Below, one piece after another: positions 17,187 through 26,777 of a stretch of DNA of 64,000 nt. This DNA comes from Cyclobacteriaceae bacterium (GTDB lineage: Bacteria > Bacteroidota > Bacteroidia > Cytophagales > Cyclobacteriaceae): contig JAHBTY010000002.1 in assembly GCA_019638355.1 (NCBI GenBank), forward strand, positions 511,001 through 575,000. The letters run 5' to 3'. The position numbers and the translations under genes were made by a program. Below the pieces are notes generated by a model, which had not been told where the DNA came from, did not search any database, and saw only the letters and a list, made by a program, of their open reading frames with translations. How positions within the stretch are numbered: the first letter of the stretch is position 1; every line of letters begins with the position of its first letter.

Positions 17187-18558
17187 AGCCCACCTGTTCT
17201 TACTTACAGCCCTTTTATTTTCATGCGAAGAAGACCTGAACCTGTTGGGGTTTCGGGGCGATGATCAACGCTTTAAAGTTTACTACGCTGAAATTCCCGT
17301 GCCCAGCAGTGTACTGTTGATGGACTCCGTGCGAAGCATGAATTATATATCTACCGAAACTACACGGCTGCTGCTTGGCTCTTACTCCGACCCATTGATG
17401 GGTGAGGTTCAGGCGCGCGCCTTTTCCCAACTCCGGGCATCCGATATTACCAGCTTTATACCGGCAGGCTCTGTTTATGATTCAGCTATTCTACAGCTAC
17501 GGTTCGATTTCTATAATTATGGCGCAGATGGCCCAACCGATTTTTCATTTTCTGTTCATGAACTCACCGAATCGCTTTCGTTGGAGAATTTATACTTTTC
17601 AAAATCCACAGCCGCCTATAACCCAACACCCATTGGTACGGTAAGCACAACAATAGACCAGGCATTGTTCGATAAAGAATTAAACGATACCGATGCCGAT
17701 TCATTAATTGTGGCAAAGGTTACGTTAACGCCAGCTTTTGGTCAGCGCTTGTTCGATGCTATTAATCCGGAAGATGAAAATTTTACAAACTTTAATCTTT
17801 TCAAAAATAACTTTAAAGGCCTGGCCATCATTCCAACGGTTTCTTCCACTGTGGTAGGCATCAGCAACAATCTAAATACAGCTCTTACTGTTTATTACCA
17901 TACTGGTGAAACCAAAGGACTTCGAACATTTTTGCTTACCGGGGTTACATTCTCAAATATTACTTCCGACCGCTCAGCCACTGAGTTGAGTGGCCTTACC
18001 AACTACCACGAAGAATATACTTCGCCCTTATACCGCTATGTGCAATCGGGCGTGGGTATTACAACCAAGTTGGATTTCAGTGGTTTTTATGATCTCATTG
18101 AAACCTACCCCAATGTAATTATCAACTCAGCAGAGCTTTCGATCAACAATGTAAGCGAACCAGGTGAATTAGAGTATCCTTCGCTGGGTGTGGTTATGTT
18201 AGATGACAATAATCGATTAAAAAAAATAACTACTACACAAGATACCACCGATTACCTGGCATTTAAAAATAAACTATTAATTGGTACGCTGTTGAGTAAT
18301 GATGCATTAACGGCTCCGTACGTTACATCAGATCTTACAACGCTGTTGGGTCTTACCTACTCAAAAGATGATGCCCGGTTCATATCTTACCCTACACTCT
18401 TTTTTCAGCAATTGTATGCGCTTCGCGAAAAGCGTTACCCATATTGGGCATTAGCGGCTATTAACCCAACCCCTACCAAAACAGTTAACCGAGCCGTATT
18501 CGCCAAAGACAATATTAAACTAAAGGTTTATTATACAAGACCCAACACCGAAAACTAA
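17116..18558 (+). CDS. DUF4270 family lipoprotein
   Basis: A secreted lipoprotein of the Bacteroidota DUF4270 family, function unknown. The lipobox region (HLFLLTALLFSC) is followed by EEDLNLLGFRGDD. Only TTG codons (17116 or 17125) are available as starts before the lipobox, so the gene overlaps the starch-synthase-like gene by about 60-70 bases; the signal region itself begins near the upstream stop. The body is beta-rich (PAGSVYDSAILQLRF, YPNVIINSAELSI), like surface proteins. glmS starts six bases after the stop, which makes an operon likely. Confidence 0.82.
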   Translation: MKPLRKTITTPNRSTTFIQSWWAKAHLFLLTALLFSCEEDLNLLGFRGDDQRFKVYYAEIPVPSSVLLMDSVRSMNYISTETTRLLLGSYSDPLMGEVQARAFSQLRASDITSFIPAGSVYDSAILQLRFDFYNYGADGPTDFSFSVHELTESLSLENLYFSKSTAAYNPTPIGTVSTTIDQALFDKELNDTDADSLIVAKVTLTPAFGQRLFDAINPEDENFTNFNLFKNNFKGLAIIPTVSSTVVGISNNLNTALTVYYHTGETKGLRTFLLTGVTFSNITSDRSATELSGLTNYHEEYTSPLYRYVQSGVGITTKLDFSGFYDLIETYPNVIINSAELSINNVSEPGELEYPSLGVVMLDDNNRLKKITTTQDTTDYLAFKNKLLIGTLLSNDALTAPYVTSDLTTLLGLTYSKDDARFISYPTLFFQQLYALREKRYPYWALAAINPTPTKTVNRAVFAKDNIKLKVYYTRPNTEN

Positions 18559-18564
18559 CCAGAT

Positions 18565-20400
18565 ATGTGTGGTATAGTAGCATACGTTGGCCATCGGCAG
18601 GCTCACGAAGTGATTATTAAAGGTTTAAAACGATTAGAATACCGGGGCTATGACAGTACTGGTATTGCATTGCTGAATGGTGGGCTTAATGTTTACAAAA
18701 AGAAGGGAAAGGTTGCCGAGTTGGAAGTCTTTGTAAAAGGACAAAACCTTAATAGCACCATTGGTATGGGGCATACCCGTTGGGCTACCCATGGCGAACC
18801 AAACGATGAAAATGCACACCCGCATTATTCGGCCACTAAGAACCTTGCTATCATTCATAATGGCATCATCGAAAATTATGCAGCATTAAAACAGGATTTA
18901 CTTCGTAAAGGCCATACTTTTTTAAGTGAGACCGACACTGAAGTATTTATTCATTTTATTGAAGACATACAACAAAATGAAAACTGTACCCTGGATGAAG
19001 CCGTGCGGCTGGCATTAACCAAAGTTGTAGGTGCTTACGCAATTGTAGTAATGTCGGTTCATCAACCCAACCTGTTGATTGCAGCCCGCAAGGGTAGCCC
19101 TTTGGTATTAGGTGTTGGGCGGGGTGAGTTCTTTATGGCCTCGGATGCTACTCCTATTATTGAATACACCAATGAGGTTGTTTATCTCAACGATCAGGAG
19201 ATTGCTATTATAAACAACGGTAAACTAACCATTAAAGACACAGCTAACCTACCCCTTACACCGTATGTACAAACCGTAGATCTGGAATTAGAGGCCATTG
19301 AAAAGGGAGGCTTCGAGCATTTCATGCTCAAAGAAATTTTTGAGCAACCGCGCTCCATAAAAGATTGTATGCGTGGACGTTTGGATGCTACCTCCGGGCG
19401 GTTAATCCTGGGTGGCTTACGCGAATACCTGAACAAACTGGTTCAAGCCGATAGAATTATAATTATTGCCTGCGGTACTTCCTGGCATGCCGGCTTAGTA
19501 GCGGAGTATTTCTTCGAAGAGTTTTGTCGCATACCAGTTGAAGTTGAGTATGCATCCGAATTCCGTTACCGCAATCCAATTGTGCGCGAAGGCGATGTGG
19601 TAATTGCTATCTCACAATCAGGCGAAACAGCCGATACGCTCGCAGCTATTGAATTAGCTAAATCAAAAGGTGCAATCATTTTTGGCGTTTGCAACGTGGT
19701 GGGGTCATCCATTCCACGCGCTACGCATGCCGGTGCTTACACACATGCGGGGCCCGAAATTGGTGTGGCCAGTACAAAAGCATTTACCGCACAACTTACA
19801 GTCTTAAACATGATTGCGTTGATTGTGGCCCAGAAGAAGGGCACAATCACCGAACAAAAATTCAATGAGCTATTGGTTGAGATGGAAAACCTGCCGGCCA
19901 AAGTTGAAAAAGTTTTGAAGTTGAACGATGAGATTAAAAAAATTGCAGAGGAATTTAAAGACTCTCGCAATTTTCTCTATCTCGGTCGGGGTTACAATTT
20001 CCCTGTAGCACTTGAAGGTGCTTTAAAACTGAAAGAAATTTCCTACATCCATGCCGAAGGTTACCCTGCAGCAGAAATGAAGCACGGCCCCATTGCATTG
20101 ATTGATGCCGAAATGCCGGTGGCATTTATTGCCACCAAAGACAGCTCGTACGAAAAAGTTGTTTCCAATATTCAGGAAGTAAAAGCCCGCAAAGGCAGAG
20201 TAATTTCAATAATAACAGAAGGCGACACACTCATTCCTAAAATGTCAGAGTTTGTAATTGAAGTACCTGCGGTTGCAGAAGCGTTGATGCCTTTGATTTC
20301 TGTCGTACCGTTGCAATTGCTATCCTATCACATTGCTGTTATGCGAGGCTGCAACGTAGATCAACCTCGCAACCTTGCTAAGTCAGTAACGGTTGAGTAA
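18565..20400 (+). CDS. glmS: glutamine--fructose-6-phosphate aminotransferase (isomerizing)
   Basis: Forms glucosamine 6-phosphate from fructose 6-phosphate and glutamine, the entry step to peptidoglycan and LPS amino sugars. The 611-residue length is standard. The N-terminal glutaminase domain begins MCGIVAYVG with Cys2 as nucleophile and has GMGHTRWATHG and HNGIIENY. Two SIS domains follow (IIACGTSWHAG, ISQSGETADTL, LGRGYNFPVALEGALKLKE), ending DQPRNLAKSVTVE. No ribozyme-like leader is visible because the gene follows the DUF4270 gene directly. Confidence 0.98.
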   Translation: MCGIVAYVGHRQAHEVIIKGLKRLEYRGYDSTGIALLNGGLNVYKKKGKVAELEVFVKGQNLNSTIGMGHTRWATHGEPNDENAHPHYSATKNLAIIHNGIIENYAALKQDLLRKGHTFLSETDTEVFIHFIEDIQQNENCTLDEAVRLALTKVVGAYAIVVMSVHQPNLLIAARKGSPLVLGVGRGEFFMASDATPIIEYTNEVVYLNDQEIAIINNGKLTIKDTANLPLTPYVQTVDLELEAIEKGGFEHFMLKEIFEQPRSIKDCMRGRLDATSGRLILGGLREYLNKLVQADRIIIIACGTSWHAGLVAEYFFEEFCRIPVEVEYASEFRYRNPIVREGDVVIAISQSGETADTLAAIELAKSKGAIIFGVCNVVGSSIPRATHAGAYTHAGPEIGVASTKAFTAQLTVLNMIALIVAQKKGTITEQKFNELLVEMENLPAKVEKVLKLNDEIKKIAEEFKDSRNFLYLGRGYNFPVALEGALKLKEISYIHAEGYPAAEMKHGPIALIDAEMPVAFIATKDSSYEKVVSNIQEVKARKGRVISIITEGDTLIPKMSEFVIEVPAVAEALMPLISVVPLQLLSYHIAVMRGCNVDQPRNLAKSVTVE

Positions 20401-20572
20401 TCCGTAACTAAGTTAACGATCCGCTGGTGCGGTAAAGTGTTACACCTAAGAGAAAGCGCCATTTTTTAACCACCATTACTCTTTAACGTTTGGGAGGTTG
20501 CTGATTACAGCAAGAATCGGGTTAACAATCTGCGTTAGCCATCCTACTTTTACTGCAGCATCGTTTTGATTT

Positions 20573-20821
20573 ATGCTCATCCACGATTCACTCAACAACA
20601 ATGAACTCGTTGCGAAAATAAGGCGCAAAGAAATTACAATGGCCGGTAATCGAAAATTAAAAATCTATGGCCAACTTTCATGTGGCAGCGGCAAGCGAAT
20701 GAAAAAACAAAATCGGGTGTTCTTTGTTTCAAAAACCGAAGCTTTACACAATGGCTATAGGCCGTGTGCACACTGCTTGCAAAAACAATATCAGCAATGG
20801 ATCTCTTTAACACGGGCTTAG
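20573..20821 (+). CDS. Ada-type zinc-binding domain protein lacking the methyl-acceptor cysteine
   Basis: An 82-residue protein matching the N-terminal metal-binding domain of Ada (KLKIYGQLSCGSGKRM, NRVFFVSKTEA, GYRPCAHC). Cys37, Cys65 and Cys68 align with three of the four Ada zinc ligands. The fourth, the Ada methylphosphotriester acceptor Cys38, falls on Gly33, so it cannot act as that acceptor. It overlaps the AlkB gene by 25 bases, so the two are probably co-translated and work together in alkylation-damage response or DNA binding. Similar stand-alone domains occur in other Bacteroidota. Confidence 0.82.
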   Translation: MLIHDSLNNNELVAKIRRKEITMAGNRKLKIYGQLSCGSGKRMKKQNRVFFVSKTEALHNGYRPCAHCLQKQYQQWISLTRA

Positions 20822-21396
20822 TAAACTTGTTGCCATTTGATGGCATTGTAGAGTATCATGGAAAAATCATGAGCTCTCAAAAAGCGCTGAACTATTATCA
20901 GGTACTGATGGATTCAATTGAGTGGAAAAACGATGAGGCCGTAATTTTTGGAAAACATATCATCACCAAACGAAAAGTGGCCTGGTATGGTGATGAAGGT
21001 TTCTCTTACACCTACTCTAATATCACCAAACAAGCATTGCCCTGGACTCCGGAGTTGCTAGAATTAAAACTATTATCGGAGCAGCTAAGCAAAGCAACTT
21101 ATAACTCATGTCTGCTTAACCTTTATTACAGTGGTGATGAGGGCATGGCCTGGCACAGTGACGATGAAAAAACACTTGGTCATCATTCGGCTATTGCCTC
21201 TCTTAGTTTGGGAGCCGAGCGTAAGTTTTCATTCAAACACAAACGAACGAAGGATACTGTCTCTATTGTGCTTGAACAAGGAAGCTTGTTGGTGATGAAA
21301 GGTGCTACTCAGATAAACTGGCTTCACCGTTTACCGCCAACCAAAAAAGTAAAAACACCCAGAATAAACCTAACGTTTCGTACGATCGTACTTTAA
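20797..21396 (+). CDS. alkB: AlkB-like alpha-ketoglutarate-dependent dioxygenase
   Basis: A 199-residue Fe(II)/2-oxoglutarate dioxygenase of the AlkB family, expected to remove alkyl groups from DNA or RNA bases by oxidation. The iron ligands are H120-x-D122 (WHSDDE) and H177 (WLHRLP), and the 2-oxoglutarate-binding arginine pair is R189/R195 in PRINLTFR. The YNSCLLNLYYSGDEGMAWH block is typical. I chose Met at 20797 (MDLFNTGLVN); an ATG at 20764 would extend it 11 residues into the preceding gene. It overlaps the Ada-like domain gene. Confidence 0.93.
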   Translation: MDLFNTGLVNLLPFDGIVEYHGKIMSSQKALNYYQVLMDSIEWKNDEAVIFGKHIITKRKVAWYGDEGFSYTYSNITKQALPWTPELLELKLLSEQLSKATYNSCLLNLYYSGDEGMAWHSDDEKTLGHHSAIASLSLGAERKFSFKHKRTKDTVSIVLEQGSLLVMKGATQINWLHRLPPTKKVKTPRINLTFRTIVL

Positions 21397-21421
21397 GTTA
21401 ACTGTTATAATAGCATTGGCG

Positions 21422-22066
21422 TTAATGTGCATTCTTTTTCAATAACTCACAAACCTGGTAGCGTGAGTCGCCCGTAACTTGTTGAATTGAGTTAAGTAAG
21501 GCAACAATATTTTTTTTGCCTATTCGGGTTGCCCACTCAAAAGGCCCGAATGGGTAGTTGGTGCCCAACTTCATTGCTAAATCAATATCCTCGCTTTTTG
21601 CAGTACCTTCTTCAACCGTATAATAAGCCTCGTTAATAATCATGCAAATAATGCGGGGGGTAACAAAACCCACCTGGTCGGCAACAAGACCGTACTGGGT
21701 GTTAAGTTGTTTACAAGCGTCTTCCAGAATAATTTTTGTGTTTTTGTTCGTTATGCAAACCTCCAGCACATCTCTATTCAAAAAGGTGGACAACCCACAA
21801 AATCCAATAAAGGTTGCCTTTCCTACGTACGCGTGAATTAGTTTTGAAAGTGTGGTAAAAGTAGAGTTTAAGAAAACCAATCGATTGTAGTGGTTATACA
21901 AATTAACATCAAAAGTTTCCGGATTCAGTAAGAAATCAAATACCACATCTGCCCATTCCAGTTGGGCGCTTGTAAAACGCTGGCCAACCTGATACGTATG
22001 TGTGGTTCCAAACTTCAGCTTGCATTCCTCTTGATTTTCTGTTGTGCCGATTACCAGTATCTTCAT
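21422..22066 (-). CDS. 3-hydroxyacyl-CoA dehydrogenase C-terminal-domain-like protein
   Basis: A 214-residue protein whose C-terminal half matches the HCDH helical domain (GFVTPRIICMIINEAYYTVEEG, DIDLAMKLGTNYPFGPFEWATRIG). The N-terminal half begins MKILVIGTTENQEE but lacks the GxGxxG dinucleotide motif and is shorter than in true dehydrogenases, so the NAD-binding part is reduced and enzyme activity is doubtful. It is divergent from ridA with a gap of about 56 bases and convergent with alkB. Confidence 0.8.
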   Translation of the reverse strand: MKILVIGTTENQEECKLKFGTTHTYQVGQRFTSAQLEWADVVFDFLLNPETFDVNLYNHYNRLVFLNSTFTTLSKLIHAYVGKATFIGFCGLSTFLNRDVLEVCITNKNTKIILEDACKQLNTQYGLVADQVGFVTPRIICMIINEAYYTVEEGTAKSEDIDLAMKLGTNYPFGPFEWATRIGKKNIVALLNSIQQVTGDSRYQVCELLKKNAH

Positions 22067-22122
22067 GTGTTTTATGTGCCGGATTACCGATATTTGAAAT
22101 CAAAAGTAATACACCCTTTCCT

Positions 22123-22503
22123 ATGTCAAAAGAAGTAATTTATTCTGCCAACGCACCGGAGCCCATTGGCCCCTATAGCCAGGCCATTAAAATTGGTTCT
22201 ATGCTTTTTGTTTCCGGACAAATTGCCATCGACAAATTCTCCGGAAAAATATTAACCGATAACATAACCGAAGAAACCAACCAGGTGCTTAAAAACATAA
22301 GCGAAATCTTGACTTCCGCTGGTATGGATTTTTCTAATGTTGTGAAGTGCTCTATTTTTTTAAAAGACATGGGTCAATTTCCGGTGGTGAATGAAGCTTA
22401 CGCTAAAATATTTACTCAGCAGCCACCAGCCCGCGAAACTGTAGAAGTAAGCCGGTTACCAAAAGATGTAAACGTAGAGATTTCGTGTATTGCCGTGAAG
22501 TAA
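22123..22503 (+). CDS. ridA: RidA family reactive intermediate deaminase
   Basis: A 126-residue RidA/YjgF protein that hydrolyses reactive enamine/imine intermediates formed by PLP enzymes. Typical blocks are APEPIGPYSQAIKIG, LFVSGQIAID, CSIFLKDMGQFPVVNEAYAKIF and the C-terminal ARETVEVSRLPKDVNVEISCIA, which contains the substrate-binding Arg. The frame is open further upstream, but MSKEVIYSANAPEP at 22123 is the family start. gltX begins 35 bases downstream. Confidence 0.95.
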   Translation: MSKEVIYSANAPEPIGPYSQAIKIGSMLFVSGQIAIDKFSGKILTDNITEETNQVLKNISEILTSAGMDFSNVVKCSIFLKDMGQFPVVNEAYAKIFTQQPPARETVEVSRLPKDVNVEISCIAVK

Positions 22504-22537
22504 TCTATAACTTGCAATCTCTTTTTATTAATTAAAC

Positions 22538-24061
22538 ATGCATCCTGTTCGAGTTCGTTTTGCTCCCAGCCCCACAGGCGCCCTTCACATTGGGGGTGTG
22601 CGCACAGCCCTCTACAATTACTTGTTGGCCAGAAAAACCAATGGCACCATGATTCTTCGCATAGAAGATACAGACCAAACCCGATTTGTTCCAGGAGCGG
22701 AGGAATACATTATGAAGTCGCTGGAGTGGGTTGGAATAAAAATAGATGAAGGTGCGGCTCAAGGAGGGCCACATGCACCTTATCGACAATCAGAACGCAA
22801 AGCGATTTATAAACAATACGCCCAAAAATTAATTGATGAAGGTAACGCCTATTATGCTTTTGATTCAGAAGAAGAACTGGAGGCAATGCGCAACCGGTTA
22901 AAGGCAACCGGATCATCACTTCAGCAGTACAGCGCTACAACACGTATGATGATGGCCAACTCCCTCACACTTTCGGAAAGTGAAGTAGCTCAAAAATTAG
23001 CAGCGGGTAGTCCCTATGTCATCCGGTTAAAGGTTCCTGATTCGGAAGAGATTGAATTAAGTGATTTGATTCGAGGGGAGGTAAAAGTACACTCATCACA
23101 AATAGATGATAAGGTTTTAATGAAGTCGGATGGAATGCCCACGTATCACCTCGCCAATGTGGTAGATGATTACCTCATGCAGATTACACATGTAATACGA
23201 GGTGAAGAATGGTTGCCTTCTGCCCCACTTCATGTTTTGTTGTATCGTTTTTTAGGCTGGGAAAAACAGATGCCACAGTTTGCACATTTACCCTTATTGT
23301 TAAAACCGGATGGTAATGGCAAACTTAGTAAACGCGATGCCGACAAAGCCGGCTTCCCTTTATTTCCACTCAACTGGACTGATCCCAACACAGGCGAGCT
23401 CTCTAAAGGATTTCGTGAGTCGGGGTATCTACCCGATGCACTAATTAACTTCCTGGCCTTTCTGGGTTGGAATCCGGGCACTGAACAAGAAATATTCTCC
23501 ATACAGGAATTAATCGATTCATTTACAGTGGAGCGAATTGGTAAGGCCGGAGCACGATTTGATATTTTGAAAGCCCAATGGTTTAATCAACAATACCTGA
23601 AAGCAAGAACGAATGATGAGCTAGCGGTATATCTACTCGAAGCTTTACCGCCCAATTTATGTTCGAAAGAGAAGGCCGCTAAAATTTGTGGAATGCTAAA
23701 AGAGCGCGTTACCTTCACACACGACTTTGCAACACAGGCACGCTTTTTATTTGAAGCCCCAACAGTATATGATCCGCAAGTAATAAGTAAAAAATGGAAC
23801 GATGATGCTGTTAACGTGCTCACCGCATTTAGCGAAGCATTAAAAAAACTTACTAACCCAACAGCTGAGGTTATTAAAACCACACTCGAACAAGTAACTA
23901 CTTCACTAAACATTGGAACAGGCAAAATTCTGCAAGCACTTCGTGTTGCCGTTACTGGTGCTGGCTCTGGCCCCGATCTCATGCTTTCGATGGAGATTTT
24001 AGGCAGTCAGGAAGTTATAACCCGAATTCAACGTGCCATCACAACCATTAAAAAAATATAA
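22538..24061 (+). CDS. gltX: glutamate--tRNA ligase
   Basis: Charges tRNA-Glu with glutamate. The 507-residue class I synthetase starts MHPVRVRFAPSPTGALHIGG (HIGH motif in the form HIGG) and has the KMSKS equivalent KLSKRDADKAG, the GEEWLPSAPLHVLLY block and a C-terminal anticodon-binding domain. Its stop codon overlaps the start of the next small gene by one base (TAATG), so that gene is translationally coupled. Confidence 0.97.
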   Translation: MHPVRVRFAPSPTGALHIGGVRTALYNYLLARKTNGTMILRIEDTDQTRFVPGAEEYIMKSLEWVGIKIDEGAAQGGPHAPYRQSERKAIYKQYAQKLIDEGNAYYAFDSEEELEAMRNRLKATGSSLQQYSATTRMMMANSLTLSESEVAQKLAAGSPYVIRLKVPDSEEIELSDLIRGEVKVHSSQIDDKVLMKSDGMPTYHLANVVDDYLMQITHVIRGEEWLPSAPLHVLLYRFLGWEKQMPQFAHLPLLLKPDGNGKLSKRDADKAGFPLFPLNWTDPNTGELSKGFRESGYLPDALINFLAFLGWNPGTEQEIFSIQELIDSFTVERIGKAGARFDILKAQWFNQQYLKARTNDELAVYLLEALPPNLCSKEKAAKICGMLKERVTFTHDFATQARFLFEAPTVYDPQVISKKWNDDAVNVLTAFSEALKKLTNPTAEVIKTTLEQVTTSLNIGTGKILQALRVAVTGAGSGPDLMLSMEILGSQEVITRIQRAITTIKKI

Positions 24062-24282
24062 TGGCTAAAAAATCCGACAAGCCCAGCAAGAAACAAGGCA
24101 AACCACGGGTTCACAAAGAACTATCTGGGTTTGAAGTTTCGATTGATCAATTTGGTGAATTGAAAACCAACATGGCCATTGAAAAACTAAATGAGTTTCT
24201 GAATGAAAATGTGGACGACAAGAAACTTGCCGAACGCAATGACTATGACGAGATGAAAAAACCAAAAAAGAAAAAAGGCTAA
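24061..24282 (+). CDS. small lysine-rich conserved protein
   Basis: A 73-residue protein with lysine-rich ends (MAKKSDKPSKKQGKPRVHKE and MKKPKKKKG) and a central FEVSIDQFGELKTNMAIEKLNEFLNE segment. I do not recognise a named domain. It is coupled to gltX by a one-base stop/start overlap and has no signal peptide. The charge pattern would suit nucleic-acid or ribosome association, but that is inference only. Confidence 0.7.
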   Translation: MAKKSDKPSKKQGKPRVHKELSGFEVSIDQFGELKTNMAIEKLNEFLNENVDDKKLAERNDYDEMKKPKKKKG

Positions 24283-24320
24283 TTCAGCCGCTGTCATTTT
24301 CTGTTACCCAAATTATCTCT

Positions 24321-25940
24321 ATGCGAATCCTGATTCTTTTATTGCAATTTCCAATTCTTTCTTTATCGGCTCAGCAAAGCTGGCCCGATGAGCTAACAAC
24401 CACGCCTGAAAAATCCAACTTTGTAAAAACCTCTTCGCATGCTGATGTAATGGCTTTTATAAATGCCATTACCAGTAAGTCAGAAAATGCGTTTATGTTT
24501 TCAATGGGCACCAGTAAAGAAGGAAAACAAATTCCGGTGGTAGTACTTTCAAAAGATAAAATTAAAACAGCTGCCGAGGCGAAGGCCACCGGTAAACCCG
24601 TTGTTTACATTCAGGGTAACATTCATGCTGGCGAAGTAGAAGGAAAAGAAGTTCTTCAAATTTTGATGCGCGAAATTTCGTTGGGTGATAAAAAATATTT
24701 GCTCGATAACCAGATTATTTTGTTTGCTCCTATTTATAATACCGATAGCAACGACAAGATGGTGCAGGGCAGAAGGCCTTCGCAAGAAGATAGCCCGCTG
24801 GAAGTTGGCTTACGCGAAAACAGTCAAGGTTTGGATCTTAATCGCGATGGAATGAAGATGGAAGCCATTGAAACACAAGCTTTGTTTGCAAGTGTATTGC
24901 TTCCGTGGGACCCTCAAGTGTTTGTTGACTTACATACTACCAATGGAACCTGGCATGCATATTCGCTTACGTGGGCACCCGGTTATCAAAGCAGTGGCCA
25001 TCCGGCTGTTTATGAATATGTAAACAATAAAATGCTACCCGAAATTACAAGCACAGTAAAATCAAAATACGATTTAAACTTCGGCCCTTTTGGAGATTAT
25101 TACTTACGTGAAGGCTGGCCACCTAAAAATTTTTATACCTACAATCACCATCCACGTTATCTTGTTAATCAGTTCGGATTAAGAAATCGTTTATCAATTT
25201 TGAGCGAAGCCTTTGCGCACGAGCGTTTCTATCAGCGTATTCATTCAACCTACCGGTTTGTATCTGAAATATTGGAATATACCAACACACACGCTGCCGA
25301 AATTATTGAAACCAATAAACGTGCTGAATTGGAAACAATTGCCGAGATGCAAGCCAAAGCCGGCACAATAAAAAAAGGTGTTCGTTTTAAAATGGCACCA
25401 CTAAAAAAGCTGGATAACTTTATTACTTACGATTACATTCAAAAACAAAAAGCAGATGGTGGGATGGAGAATGTTCGCACCGGAAAAATTTCCAGCTATA
25501 AGGATGTAACCTATCATGCTAAGTTTGAAGTTGTTACAGATGCAATTGTACCGCATGGGTACATCATTCCGGCACGCTTTTCAAACATAGCCGAAAACCT
25601 TCGCATGCATGGAGTTAAAGTGGAGACATTAACCAAATCCACCACATTAACCGGAGAAGTTTTTCAAGTTGAAAAATTTGAAAAAGCAAAGCAGGCGTTT
25701 CAAGGCCATGCTATGGCCCAGGCCGATGGCAAATTTGTAAAGGCAACCAAAAAATTCTCCAAAGGCGATTTTAAGGTTGAAATGAATCAACCGCTTGCTA
25801 ATCTGATATTTTATCTGCTCGAACCGCAATCAGATGACGGCTTACTTACGTGGAATTTCTTCGATGACTACATCGAAAAAGCTACGAGCGAAAACAAACC
25901 GGTTGAATATCCCGTATTTAAGATCATCAAATCCAAATAA
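24321..25940 (+). CDS. secreted M14 family zinc carboxypeptidase
   Basis: A 539-residue exported peptidase. A signal peptide (MRILILLLQFPILSLSAQQ) is followed by an M14 domain with zinc ligands H102-x-x-E105 (GNIHAGEVEGKE) and H205 (VFVDLHTTNG), plus LDLNRDGMKMEA. A glutamate in LSEAFAHERF at about residue 295 may be the catalytic base. The C-terminal 200 residues look like an accessory beta domain. It lies 38 bases after the small gltX-linked gene and three bases before the AIM24 gene. Carboxypeptidase action on peptides in the periplasm is likely. Confidence 0.9.
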   Translation: MRILILLLQFPILSLSAQQSWPDELTTTPEKSNFVKTSSHADVMAFINAITSKSENAFMFSMGTSKEGKQIPVVVLSKDKIKTAAEAKATGKPVVYIQGNIHAGEVEGKEVLQILMREISLGDKKYLLDNQIILFAPIYNTDSNDKMVQGRRPSQEDSPLEVGLRENSQGLDLNRDGMKMEAIETQALFASVLLPWDPQVFVDLHTTNGTWHAYSLTWAPGYQSSGHPAVYEYVNNKMLPEITSTVKSKYDLNFGPFGDYYLREGWPPKNFYTYNHHPRYLVNQFGLRNRLSILSEAFAHERFYQRIHSTYRFVSEILEYTNTHAAEIIETNKRAELETIAEMQAKAGTIKKGVRFKMAPLKKLDNFITYDYIQKQKADGGMENVRTGKISSYKDVTYHAKFEVVTDAIVPHGYIIPARFSNIAENLRMHGVKVETLTKSTTLTGEVFQVEKFEKAKQAFQGHAMAQADGKFVKATKKFSKGDFKVEMNQPLANLIFYLLEPQSDDGLLTWNFFDDYIEKATSENKPVEYPVFKIIKSK

Positions 25941-25943
25941 AAC

Positions 25944-26714
25944 ATGGCCACATCGCACGTAATCGACTACCAGATAAAAGGTGAAAGCATTCAGATTGTT
26001 GAAGTTGAGCTCGACCCACAAGAAACTGTAATTGCTGAGGCGGGTGCTATGCTGTTTATGGAAGAAGGCATTCAGTTTGATACCAAAATGGGTGATGGTT
26101 CAAATCCCAATCAAAGCATTTTTGATAAACTATTATCAGCTGGCAGCCGGGTATTAACGGGCGAATCGTTATTCATGACACACTTCACCAATCGTGGAAA
26201 TCGCAAGGCAAAGGTTGGATTTTCGGCACCATATCCAGGCACTATTATTCCAATTGATCTGGCAGCAAGTCGCAACAATGAACTAGTAGTTCAAAAAGAT
26301 GGGTTTTTATGCGCGGCCTTTGGAACAAAACTCTCCATTGTGTTTAACCGAAAAATTGGTGCCGGCCTGGTGGGTGGCGAAGGATTTATTCTTCAAAAAC
26401 TGCAAGGCGATGGTAAAGCGTTTGTGCACGCAGGTGGAACTGTAATTGAACGTACACTAAATAATGAAACCCTTCGGGTTGATACCGGATGCGTGGTTGC
26501 ATTTGAATCGCATATTGATTTTGATGTTGAGACAACAGGAAGTTTAAAGTCGATGATTTTTGGTGGCGAAGGAATCTTTTTGGCGACCCTTCGCGGAAGC
26601 GGTAAAGTATGGTTGCAATCCATGCCTATTCGCAAATTGGTACAAGCACTATCGCCTTATGGCAGAAATTCCAGAAAAGAATCCAGTTCTATATTAGGTA
26701 GTTTTTTAGAGTAA
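25944..26714 (+). CDS. AIM24 / TIGR00266 family protein
   Basis: A 256-residue beta-rich protein of the TIGR00266/AIM24 family. Recognised blocks: [62 protein letters not shown] and [22 protein letters not shown]. Its biochemical role is unknown. It has no signal peptide or transmembrane helix, and lies three bases after the M14 carboxypeptidase gene. Confidence 0.92.
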   Translation: MATSHVIDYQIKGESIQIVEVELDPQETVIAEAGAMLFMEEGIQFDTKMGDGSNPNQSIFDKLLSAGSRVLTGESLFMTHFTNRGNRKAKVGFSAPYPGTIIPIDLAASRNNELVVQKDGFLCAAFGTKLSIVFNRKIGAGLVGGEGFILQKLQGDGKAFVHAGGTVIERTLNNETLRVDTGCVVAFESHIDFDVETTGSLKSMIFGGEGIFLATLRGSGKVWLQSMPIRKLVQALSPYGRNSRKESSSILGSFLE

Positions 26715-26777
26715 GGATTTATAAGTTGGAGTAATCATCTACAAACAAGAAACACTAACTTGTGAATAAAATTATTC

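Noticed and set aside
21422-22066. A working 3-hydroxyacyl-CoA dehydrogenase
   Set aside because: The N-terminal half lacks a GxGxxG dinucleotide-binding motif and is too short.
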